This document shows, piece by piece, positions 12,915-24,018 of a stretch of 64,000 nucleotides of DNA. Numbering within the stretch: position 1 is the stretch's first letter; every line of letters begins with the position of its first letter. The notes beneath the pieces were generated by a model. The model saw nothing but the letters and a program-made list of their open reading frames with translations, made no database searches and was not told where the DNA came from. Both the position numbers and the translations under genes were made by a program. Origin of the DNA: Oenanthe sinensis (taxonomy: Eukaryota; Streptophyta; Magnoliopsida; Apiales; Apiaceae); the NCBI GenBank assembly GCA_028671895.1, contig CM053794.1, forward strand, positions 18,648,501 through 18,712,500. Direction: 5' to 3'.

Positions 12915-15900
12915 ACATGCAAGGTCTCGAACTCCCTGTTTGTATGCCTCAACGTAAACGCACCGCAAAGGCTCATTGAAAATCTAAATTTGTGGAGAGA
13001 ACTAACAAATCAGTTAAATCTGGAAAATAATGTCCCTACTATAATTATTGGGGACTTCAATTGTGTCCTCAATTCTAGAGACGAAGTAAATTGCAACTTC
13101 AGACATGCCGATACCGTTGCTTTTTCTAGCTTCATTAAGGAAAATAAATTATTTCAAGTTCCTTTAGTAAACTGTTCATTTACCTGGTATGGGCCATGTA
13201 ACAAGAAAAATAAGTTGGATAGAGTTCGTTGAACTATAATTGGGTAAAAACTAGTGAATGAACTTTATTAGCTCTCAGCAAGAAGAATTTAGACCATAAA
13301 CTCATTGTACTGCAAAGCCCGAAGTAAGGTTGGGGAACAAACCCTTTTAAGTTTTTCAACTATTGGTTACAAGATAAATCTCATATAGAAAACTTGGGCG
13401 AGGCCTGGGAAAAATCAGGATCCAATGATATCCATAGCAAGACAAAACACATTAAAGAGATTGTAAAGAGGTGGAATTAAACACAGTTTGACAATATCCA
13501 TGTTAGGATAGTAGAAGCAGAAAAAGAGCGGGAAGAAGTTCACTTAACGAACAAAGACAGCTGCATTAAACAAGAAATCCAACTAAAACTAGAATATTTA
13601 TACAGAGCTAAGTTCAGTATGTTATGCAAAAAGGCTAGAGTAAACTAGCAGTTAAGTGGAGAGAAGAATACAAAATTCTTTCACAGGATTAAATTGAGGA
13701 AAAGAAAAAGGAACCAAATACAAGGGTTTCTTGCAACAGGCTCTTGGCTAATTAAGCCAAGTAAAGTTAAGAAAGCGATTTTTCAGCACTTCAAAATTAT
13801 TTTAGGTACATGACAAGAAAAAGGATAATATTCAAGTAAAGTCAGAATCTTGTAATTAAGTTACTCCAGTCTTAGAAGAGGTTCCGGTTAGAGATTTCAT
13901 ACTTCAGGAATTCGAGTAATCTCTATAAGTTTTTGACTCCACAAAGGCACCGGGACTTGAAGGTACAAACATGTGAGTGCTTAAAGCAATATAGAAGTTC
14001 ATTAAGGAAGACATACCGATTATGTTACAACATTTTCATGCTTCAAGTAATATACCTTATGCCATAAATTCTTCTTTCATACCCATCAGATATTGCTCAT
14101 AAACCAACGGACTATCGACTAATAGTCTGATGAATGTGACTATGAAATTGTTAACAAAAACATTATCAACAAGGCTAAAAGGAGTAATGAACACCCTGGT
14201 TTCTAATACATAATCTGCCTTCATTAGTGGGTGATAAATGTCTGATTGCATTCTTATCAATAGTATACACACCTCTACGGGAAAAACAATGCAAGGGCAT
14301 GATCCTAAAGATTGATTTTAAAAAGGCATTTGACTCGGTAAACTGTGAATTTGTTATAGAGGTCCTCCAATACATGAATTTTGATGGTAAATACATAAAC
14401 TGGCTGAAAAAGATATTAGAGTCATCCCAATTTCAGTTCTTGTGAATGGATCACCAACATAAAAATTTATCCCAAAGAAAGGGATATGACAGAGTGAACC
14501 GCTCTCCCCATTACTCTTCTATTTAGTGGGAGAGGTATTGACGCGTCTATTAATACGTGCTAAGCTAGGAACGAGAATCTTTTCAGAAATTCTACTTCCA
14601 AATTATAAAACAATGCTTACCTTCTCCAATATGCAGATGATGTTATCTTGTTTTTCCAGAATGACTCAACATTAGTTTAAGGAGTGGAAAGAGTATTACA
14701 GTGTTATGAACTTATGTCAAGCCTAAAAATTCATTTTAACAAAAGTAGTCTATATGGTTTTGGTAAGGAGGAATTACAACTACAAAATTGGGAAAATTAT
14801 TTGGGTTGTATGGTGGGCAAGGGGCCTCTGAAATATGTTGGCACTAGTATTAGAAACTATCATAGAAACCAAATTTTTTGAGGCCCACTAATTCAAAAAA
14901 TAAAAAATAAACTAAGCACATGGAATGCAAGGACTTTGTCCTTGGCAGGTCGTCTAGTTCTTCTGAAAGCCACCACAAATAGCATTATGATATTTTGGTT
15001 CAACCTATTCCAGATGCCAGTAAAGGTAACTTCAAGCATCAAACAAATCATGAGACAATGTTTTTGGAGTCATAGCAACTCTGCCCGCAAAAAAAAATCC
15101 TTTGTAAAACTGGAAGATGGTTTGTACTCCAAAGGATGCAGGAGATTTGGGTTTGACCTCCATAAAAAACAAGAATTTGGCTCTTCTTATAAAGTGGTGG
15201 TGTAAGTGTTATACGAAAAAATTGAAATTGTGGAATAGGATTTTAGTTCAAAGAGTGGGTAAAAGCTTGGCTTACAACATCATCAACCTGCAACCAAGCT
15301 CTTGTATATCCCCAATTACTAAGAGTTTTTTAAATTTTCAAAGAAACAGTGGCATTGAGCAGTTGATTCACTAAGGCAACCTCAAATGGGTTGTTAGAGA
15401 TGGGGAAACAAATCTATTTTGGAAACATTTTTGATTTGTAGAAGGATCGATGCAAAGTCGGTTCCCAGGTCTCTATTTTATCTCCAAGTTTAAATTTAAC
15501 ACTGTAAAGAAGTTTGTTGGTGAGTGGCAAACTACTGAGGAGAGGGGAACGACTTTGTGGAGTAGAGTACTGACTAGTAAGAGAAAGAAAGGTTTAAGTG
15601 GTTGGAAGAAGTTATCTCAAATATTAATCTCACAAGTGGAAGTGATCTACTGATCTAGGGACCAGGAAAAGAAAATTATGCCACAAGAAACTGTTGTAAA
15701 CTATTCGAGAATCAATCAAGTCAGGGATTGAGTTCAAGCAGCAATTGGAAGGAAATATGGGGTGTAAAAGTGCCACAGAAAATTAAAGTATTCTTATAGA
15801 AAGTCTAGTGACGTATTTTGCCCACGCGATACTTCCTACACAAAAGGATACGGACGATCCTCCCATTATGTCCATGGTGTGCACAAGAAGAGGAAACACT

Positions 15901-16710
15901 AGACCATTTGTTCTGGACTTGCAGTGTGGCGACTTGGGTACGCGGTTTTGTGGGTTCTTGGTGTAGTATCACAAGGTCCCTCACAAGGCTTACACAGTTC
16001 TCTTTGCTATATCTCTTTCAGTTGATTAAGGAACCTTGCACATATAACATATGAAAAGTAATAGTACTATCAATGATATGGGCCATTTGGTTAGCGAGAA
16101 ATGATGTCATATTTCAAAAAATTAGAACGAGCAAAATCACAATGAAATATCTTATCTTTGCTCGTGTCAATTCTTGGGGATAAGGCTCTAACTTAATGAA
16201 TTTTGGAGAGGATTTCTTGTGGAGAATCAGCCCAATGAGAGTTGTGAAAATCCACCACCATTCAAATTTTTAGAAGTATAAAAAATGCATGTTCGATTAT
16301 GTGTGCTTCGTAGATAGTGCTTGGAGTAATAAATCAGATGGTGACCTCACAAGAGGAATGGGAGGATGGATAAAAAATGTAAAGGACCAACCCCTCTATT
16401 TATTTTCAAGTCCAGTAAAGGTCTCAAAAAGTCTTCAAGTAGAAATAGAATCCATTATTCATGGTATGCGACTGCTAAGATACCTGAAGAAGCATGAAAA
16501 AGTTATTATTTATTCATACATACAAGAAGCTATGACCATGACACAGAAATGGGCCTAAATGCATGATATTAACCCTTCTGATGCTAAATTACTCAGCCAA
16601 TCTGTGGCCAACACTTTTGATCTAAGTTACATGCCTATGGAGCTAAACGAGAATGTGAACTTATTAACAAATGTGGGTTGTAATAGAAGTTCATTAAGTG
16701 CCTATTAGGC
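12915..16710 (+). pseudogene. LINE ORF2 remnant (endonuclease, RT, zf-RVT, RNase H)
   Basis: The endonuclease is seen in a CLNVNAPQR stretch followed by IIIGDFNCVLNSRDE and FTWYGP (about 12940-13230), matching the GDFN and TW motifs of AP endonucleases. RT shows LKIDFKKAFDSVNCEF (14310-14360), a LQYADDVILFF active-site segment (near 14630) and a SLAGRLVLLKA stretch (near 14936). A zf-RVT-like CPWCAQEEETLDHLFWTC follows (about 15855-15920). RNase H-like VDSAWSNKSDG..GMGGWI and a helix with EIES lie at 16289-16560. Numerous stops and frameshifts separate these blocks. In an active element the protein would nick target DNA and prime reverse transcription there. Confidence 0.82.
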
Positions 16711-16920
16711 TCATTATGTGTAGAAGGCCTATTGCATTTGGGTATTTCAGGTTATTAGGATTTGGTCCTAACATCTATCTCAGTGGATTAGGAATATAGT
16801 GTGAGAAAAAGGGAGGGGACATGGGGTCAGCCAAGCCCAACTTAATGTTGTCATATTGATAGAGAATATATGCATATAGTGTAAGTAAATCATTTCCACC
16901 TTGGCAAAAAAATGCACAGG

Positions 16921-17158
16921 TCCCAGCACATGAAAGCAACAACTATATTCAAATCATCAATTTCTAGGAAACTTTCTATCCCTAAGAAAACGCATGCATA
17001 ATCCTCTAGGTATCTATAATGATGGCTATATTTCAGCCGTTATTTTCCTTGGTATATGGAACAATTGTTGGACAGTGTTCCCTTCTACTCTCTAACATAT
17101 GTGTATATATACACACTTACACATAACCACAGTCTACATCGCACCTCACCTCTCTTCT
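16921..17158. other. Flank of element A
   Basis: There is no ORF. It includes a TATATATACACAC stretch near 17106 and ends with CTTCT (17154-17158), the left target-site duplication of the Copia element that follows. Confidence 0.4.
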
Positions 17159-17693
17159 TGTTAGAAAACAAACACTGATGCTGTCAGAGAATAAAGATCA
17201 GAGTTTACATTGCTGACGTCATCAGAGAATAAGGAAGCTGTCGGTCAGAGTTTACTCTATCAGAGAATACTCAATCAGAGTTTACCCTAACAGATAATGC
17301 TCAAATCAGAGAATAAACAACTGACAGAGTTTACTATCAGAGTTTGTGAAGAAACAAGACAAATCAGAGTATGATTAGGATAGTGAAGAAGGAATCCAAA
17401 TACAAGTCTAATTGCCTTAATGAAGCTATTTTTTTCATAATCTATTTTGTAATTGAATTGTAACTGTGTCTATATAAACACACACATAGATTAATATTAG
17501 AGCAACTTTTAAGTCTTATTTTTCATAACCTACCAGCTCTTGAGAACAAAGATTTTCTTGAGAGAATTTTGTATTCAAGTTCATTATTAATACAAAATAG
17601 TATTTCATTCTATATACTTGTGTTCATAATCGATTATTTGGTACTATTACATTCAACCCCCCTTCTGTAATAGTTATTTATCTGGGCAAAACA
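17159..17693 (+). repeat. 5' LTR of element A
   Basis: It starts TGTTAGAAAACAAACACTGA and ends CTGGGCAAAACA. A TATATAAA box sits at 17471-17478, consistent with U3/R transcription start some 30 bp downstream. Five CAGAGTTT copies (17199, 17246, 17276, 17325, 17338) and several CAGAGAATA variants crowd the U3 part. Confidence 0.95.
17471..17478 (+). promoter_or_regulatory. TATA box in LTR A
   Basis: TATATAAA is preserved in both LTRs (17471-17478 and 29216-29223) and is the best core-promoter candidate for the element. Confidence 0.6.
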
Positions 17694-17709
17694 ATTGAAT
17701 CATAGCAGA
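17694..17709 (+). other. Degenerate PBS of element A
   Basis: ATTGAATCATAGCAGA immediately follows the 5' LTR. It aligns with the iMet tRNA primer site of element C (ATTGGTATCAGAGC...) with several mismatches, so it may be decayed or variant. Confidence 0.5.
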
Positions 17710-17740
17710 CAGTTAATTACAACTAAAAGATCATATAAAC

Positions 17741-20014
17741 ATGTCTAGAAACAAGTATGAAAGCATCAGGATCCTAATATTGAAAAAGGTTGAATACCCT
17801 ACATGGAGGGTAAAGATGATGATGTTCCTGGAAGCAACTGATCCTGATTATTTAGACAGGATCTATACAGGTCAGTATCTACCAACCAAACTAGTGCCAT
17901 CTACCATTATGGAAGGAACACAAGTCCCTGAATATTACACCTTGAAGGACAAGAAAGAATGGACCAATGAAGAAAAACTAGAAGTCCCTAAAAAATGCAA
18001 AGGTAAGGAATATTCTGCATAATACTCTTGACTCTGTGATGTCTAACATGGTAATTGCATGCAGAACTGCCAAAGAAATTGAGGATGCATTAGAGGATCA
18101 ATGTCAAGAAACCAAGAAAATAAAGAAGAACAGAAGATCTGTGCTAATTTAAGAATATGAATATTTTGAGGCAAAACAGAATGAATCCCTCACAGATATC
18201 TATGACGGATTTCTTACTCTATTGAATAACTTGGCTTTGGTGGATAAGATGTATGACAAAGAAGATTCAAACACCAAGTTTCTAAGGGCTCTTCTTAAAG
18301 AATAGGATCTACAAACATCCTTAATAAGAGATATGGCTAATCTAGATTAGATGTCTCTTGATGAAGTCTATGGAAGATGAAAACTCATGATTTAGAATTA
18401 CAACAAAGGAAGAACAGGAAAAGCAGCAAGGCAAAATTTATTGCTTTGAATATTGAGACGAAATTTGAAGAACCAAAAGAACAAGTCCTAAAAACCTCAA
18501 CAAAAAAAGGAAAAGATGTGATCAAAGAAAATAGTGAATCAGAGTTTGAGGCAAACTTTGATATAAACTCTGATGATTCTTCAGATTCTGACATAATGAA
18601 GATGGTTGTTATAATTGTCACAGGCTTCAAGAAAATGAAATATATGAAGTACAGAAAGCAAGGGAACTTCCAAAAGAAGTAAGAAGGATCAGACAAGAAA
18701 GACAGATTCATAAAAAGAGAAGACAGAGATGGAAAATCAAAAACTCTTGACAAATCAAAAGTCAAGTGTTACAAGTGCAATAAGATGAAGCACTTTGCTA
18801 CTGAGTACAGAAGCAAAAAATCTGGAAAAGCACTCATCACATCAAAGAAATATTGGATCGATTCCTCAGATTCTAAAGAGGAAAAAAATTATGCTCTCAT
18901 GGAAAACTCTGATGCTCCCATCCTAAACTCTAACAAGGTACCAAACTCTATCTTTAATTTTGATACTAAAAATATCTGTGAATTAAAGTCTTTTCTTAGA
19001 TCATTTCATATTAGTTTTAAATCACAGTCTCTTAAAAATGAAAGATTAAAATATGAGATACAAACTCTAAGTGCTAGGAATAACTATCTTGAATTTGAAA
19101 ATTCTAACATGTTTAGCATTAAGAAAGACTGTGAAAATGCTATTCACATGCAAACTCATTTAGAAATTCAAGTTGAGTATTTAAAATCTGAAATAGCTAA
19201 AGAAAAGGAGACTTTCAGAGTTTGGACAAACTCAAGCAAGAGAGTTCAACAAATGCTTTCTAATATGAATTGGACTTCTGCCTTAGGTTATGAATCTGAC
19301 AAGGATACACACACTGAAACTCACACAAAAGGAATATTAAATAAACCTGTGAAATTTGTTAGAGGTAGTAATGACAAGAAAACTCCTAGTGAATGCTATA
19401 AAAAGAATAGTGAATCGGAGAATAAACCTGTCAATATAAGATTACTTTCACAGAAGTAACTTAAAGAAAAGTTGAAGGTAGTCACTAATAAAGACAAACC
19501 TAAAATAGTGAAAAGAAATAGAAATGACAAATTAGAAATTACTAAGGAGAATAACTATAAGTATATCCCTGATGCTCCCAGAAAAACTTGATTTACTTGT
19601 GGTAATTCAAATCACCTTGCCATTGACTGCAATCAAAACAAAAAGAAGGAACCAGAGAAACCTAACTCAGAGGCTAGTAAAAAAACTAGATATAGACCAC
19701 AAAATCCCTGTTTTCACTGTGGTAGTTTATGGCATTCAATTTATACATGCAAAAAATATCATAGTTTGTATTGCAATTATTATGAACCAATACCTCAACT
19801 GAATATATCTCCAAAACATGCTGTCAAACAAATTTATGTGATAAAATTTGATAAAAGAAAAGTAAACTCTGACAATATAAACTATGATAATGCAAAGTCT
19901 GATCATGTAAACTCTGTTAACATAAACTCTGATAAAAATACTTCTACTGCAAGAGTTAACAAGTTTCAAAAGAAAGGACCCAAACTTGCTTGGGTCCCCA
20001 AACCTACCAATTAA
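17741..20014 (+). pseudogene. Element A gag remnant
   Basis: The reading begins at ATG 17741 with a region typical of Copia gag N-termini (YPTWRVKMMMFLEATDPDYL). It continues in shifted frames through a UBN2-like stretch with NESLTDIYDGFLTLLNNL (about 18180-18230) and several stops, then an acidic/basic region and a coiled-coil-like segment (about 18950-19250). There are three zinc-knuckle positions. CYKCNKMKHFATEY (near 18767) has lost the last Cys, TCGNSNHLAIDC (near 19595) has lost the first, and CFHCGSLWHSIYTC (near 19708) keeps C-X2-C-X4-H-X4-C. The end carries KKGPKLAWVPKPTN. Gag would form the particle and bind RNA; this copy cannot make it. NSD tripeptides encoded by AACTCTGA are scattered through the last third. 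Confidence 0.85.
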
Positions 20015-20028
20015 TTTGCATTAACTGA

Positions 20029-23000
20029 TTGCAGGGAAACATGAAAAACATCATAGTGATTGATAATGGATGTTCTGCACATATGACTGGAAACAAAACC
20101 CTGCTTTCAGAGTTTGAAGAGAAGGCTGGCCCAGCAGTATCTTATGGAGATGGAAACTTAGGAAGAACAATGGGATATAACAATATTGTTATTAGAAATG
20201 TCATTATTGAAAATGTAGCTCTAGTTGAAGGACTCAAGCATAATCTGTTAAGTGTGAGTCAAATGATAGACAAATGTTATTATGTGGAATTTCATGGAAC
20301 TCATTGTGAAGTGAAAAGCAAAAAGGATGACAAAGTAGTTCTTATTAGTCACAGACATAACAACTTATTTGAAGCTAGCTTGGATGTAAACTTTGATGGT
20401 CCCTTAACTTGTTTACTTGGAAAGGCATCATCCTTGGAAAGCTGGAATTGGCACAAAAAGTTGTGTCAGTTGAACTTTGCAAATATTAATGAATTGGTGA
20501 AAAAGGATCTAGTTAGAGGTCTTCTAAAAGTTCAATTTCATCCTGATGGACTCTGTGATTCATGTCAAAAGGCCAAACAAAAGAAGACATCTTTCAAGAG
20601 CAAAACTGAAAATTTTATTGATCAACCTTTTTATCTATTGCATCTTGATTTATTTGGTCCTGTCAATATTATGTCCATTGGAAAGAAGAAATATACTTTG
20701 GTGATAATTGATGATTACACTAGATTTACCTGGGTATACTTTTTGCACAAGAAGGATGAAACTGCAGAGATAATTTTTGATCATATTTCAATGATTGAAA
20801 ATGGATCACCTCACAAGGTAAAGAATCTGAGGAGTGATAATGGAACAGAATTTAAGAACTCTATAATGGAGGAATTCTGCTCAATAAAAGGAATTATTTA
20901 ACAATTCTCAGCACCTGGCACACCTCAACAAAATGGTGTTGTTGAAAGAAAGAACATAACTCTAATTGAAGCTTCCAGAACAATGTTAGAAGGAGTAAAA
21001 CTACCTACTTACTTTTTGGCAGAAGCTGTGAATACTGCATGCATTACTCAAAATTACACTTTGATAAACAAACATGGAATAAATCCATACGAATCATTGA
21101 AGGGAAGAAAGCCAATTTTCAAATACTTTCACATCTTTGGAAGCAAGTGTTTTATTCTCAAAACACATCCTGAACAATTGAAGAAATTTGAACTCAAAGC
21201 AGATGAAAGAATTTTTGTTGTTTATGCTACAACTTCTAAAACCTCTTCAAGGGCATTCAAAGTGTTTAATTTAAGGATAAGGGCAGTCATGGAATCAATT
21301 AATGTCTCTTTTGATTAAGGAAAAAATAGTTGGATAACATGATGAAAATGCACAAGAAACTCTGAGATTTGAGAATGAATTGCAGAACATAAACACTGTT
21401 GAACCAAACTCTGATGGGCTAAACTCTGTTCAACCAAACTTTGGTGAGTTAAAATCTGATCCTTAAACTCTGATTCAGAAATGATTGAAATAGAAATTGA
21501 AGATTCTGCACATGTTGAGGGGGAGCAACATCAATCCAATACTGATATTGGAGAACAAACCTCAGTTATTGAAATATCAGAGTCTGACCAAACTCTGACA
21601 AACACAAATTCTGAAACCCTAAACTTTGATCAATCAAACTCTGAAACCACAAACACTGATCACTCAAACTCTGATTATTCAAACTCTGAGACATCAAACA
21701 CTGATGGAAGCACAACTTCAGGGGGATGATCAACATTTACAGAAGAATCATTCTATGAAGGCACAAATCATGAGGGAGCATCTAGTTCAAGAAACTTCCA
21801 CATCCAAGAAAATGGACCAAAGATCACACACCTGACTTGATTATTGGTGATCTAGAAAGTGGAGTACAGACAAGAAAAGCTACTCAGAAAGAATATCTAT
21901 TTTATAATTTTCTTTCTCTAACAGAACCAAAGAAGGTTGAAGATGCTTTGAAGGATGCAGATTGGGTTACTGCAATGCAGGAAGAATTAAATGAGTTTGA
22001 AAGAAATGAAGTTTGGACCCTAGTTCCAAGACCAAAGAATAGATCATTTTTTGGCACAAAGTGGATTTTTAGAAACAAGATAGACTCTAATGGAATTATT
22101 ACAAGGAACAAAGCAAGACTAGTTGCCAAAGGTTATTCTCAACAGGAAGGTAATGATTATGATGAAACCTTTGTACCTGTAGCTAGACTTGAAGTAATCA
22201 GAATTTTTCTTGCTTATGCTGCACACAAGAAATTCAATGTCTACCAGATGGATGTTAAAAGTGCATTTTTAAATGGAGAACTTGAAGAAGAAGTTTATGT
22301 TGAACAACCACCTGGATTTGTCAATCCAAAATATCCAAATCATGTCTACAGACTGGATAAAGCCTTATATGGACTCAAGCACGCACCAAGAGCCTGATAT
22401 GGAACTCTGGCTCAATTTTTACTTGAAAGTGGTTTTACCAGAGGTACAATTGATAAAACCTTGTTTTATAGAACTCAAGGTAAGGATTTATTATTGGTAC
22501 AAATATATGTTGATGATATTATATTTGGTTCCACTAATGAGAAACTCTATAAAAGATTTTCAAAGCTAATGCAGTCTAGGTATCAAATGAGCATGATGGG
22601 ATAATTAAGTTATTTTCTAGGGTTACAAGTAAAACAGACTGATGAAGGTATTTTCATTAATCAGTCTAAATATACAAAGAATCTACTCACTAAATTTTAA
22701 ATGCAAGACTCTGTATCTTCTACAACTCCAATGGCTACTGCAACAAAGCTTGATCAAGACACCGGAGAACTTGTAGATATTACAACATACAGGGGCATGA
22801 TTGGATCTCTACTCTATTTGACTACAAGTAGACCATGCATCATGTTTACAACCTGTCTATGTGCTAGATTTCAGGCAAATCCAAGGGAACCTCATTTGAT
22901 TGCTGTTAAGAGTATTTTTAGATATCTCAAAGGCACCATTAATCTTGGCTTATGGTATCCTAGAGAGTCTGATTTTAAATTAATAGGCCATTCAGATGCT

Positions 23001-23450
23001 GACTTTGCAGGATGCGATAATGATAAGAAAAGCACAAGTGGCAGTTGTCAATTCTTAGGAGGAAGAATTGTCTTATGGTTCAGTAAGAAACATAAATCTA
23101 TCTCAACATCAACAATAGATGTTGAATATATAGCTGCAGGAAGCTGTTGTGCACAAATCTTATGGATAAGAAATCAATTGTTATATTATGGTTTGAACTT
23201 TTCAAAAATTCCTATTTATTGTGGTAATCAAAGTGTTATTGCAATGACAGGAAATCCAGTTCAACATTTTCTGACAAAGCACATTAGTATCAGATATCAC
23301 TTCATAAGGAAACATGTCATGGAAGGAACAATTGAAATGTATTCTGTTCCCTCATATTAACGGTTAGCAGACATATTCACCAAGCCCCTGTGTGAAACAA
23401 CTTTTACAAATTTGGTTTTTGAATTACAGATGGTAAAAAATGGAAACTCC
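20029..23450 (+). pseudogene. Element A pol remnant (PR-INT-RT-RNase H)
   Basis: The protease keeps IDNGCSAHMTG, but the catalytic D-S-G reads D-N-G. GAG-pre-integrase (WNWHKKLCQLNF ... CDSCQKAK) and the integrase catalytic core follow (HLDLFGPV, RSDNGTEF, then NGVVERKN after an in-frame stop at 20899). RT starts with DWVTAMQEELNEFE (about 21960), has KGYSQQEGNDYDETF and an intact IYVDDIIFG active site (near 22505). RNase H shows HSDADFAGC, KSTSG and TKHISIRYHF, ending around ADIFTKPL (about 23370-23390). Stops at 20899, 21316, 22396, 22603 and 22698 and one frameshift between 21730 and 21837 inactivate it. The pol frame is -1 relative to gag. Confidence 0.93.
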
Positions 23451-24018
23451 AGATGGCAAGTAGCAGACAATCAGAGTATATTGATAAACTCTGTTAGAGT
23501 ATGTGGTAAACTCTGATGGAAATGAAGTAAACTCTGATCAATGGAATATCTATTCTCTGATCACAAGATATTAGTGTTTATGGTACACTCTGTCAAAGCT
23601 TATGGTAAACTCTGACAGTCAAAGCAAAATCTGATTACTATAAACTCTGATCTATATTTTATATGTTATACTCTAATTACTCTAAACTCTGTTACATGAT
23701 TAAACTCTGAGATTTATTTATGACATCATATTTTAACTTGTGACATCATAATTATTATTCTCTGATTGGACTAATCATAGGGTGCGTGTTTGTCACCGAA
23801 AACGTTTCAGACTTATACACAGATACACACACACGTGCTGTATTTTGAGAATTGTACTACTCATTACTCTTCCAATAATTTTATGCCACGTGTCCCACTA
23901 AACATAATATGCAATTGAGAGGGAATAAATTATTTCACATTTTCACTATCTACATCTTGTATTCTCTCTCATTCTCTCTAAACCCTAATTTTTTCAAACT
24001 GTAAATCTCTGTATTTCA
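23451..24018 (+). other. Non-coding spacer of element A rich in AAACTCTG
   Basis: Between RNase H and the third ORF there are at least seven AAACTCTG words on the plus strand (23486, 23507, 23528, 23606, 23642, 23682, 23702), plus variants. Then come two TGACATCATA words, a CACGTGTCCCAC-like string and AAACCCTAA just before the ORF start. It may hold a promoter or leader for the third ORF. The equivalent part of element B is at 63671-64000 on the minus strand. Confidence 0.6.

Larger units (their letters stand above)
10870..16920 (+). mobile_element. Degenerate L1-type LINE (non-LTR retrotransposon)
   Basis: Pieces of all expected plant-L1 modules occur in order on the plus strand: an RRM-like ORF1, an apurinic endonuclease, reverse transcriptase, a zf-RVT region and RNase H, all broken by stops and frameshifts. 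The 5' edge is not visible and is placed after the solo LTR's flank. The 3' edge is set near a short A-run at about 16910; no target-site duplication was found. The copy is clearly dead. An AT-rich interruption lies at about 12590-12790. Confidence 0.8.
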
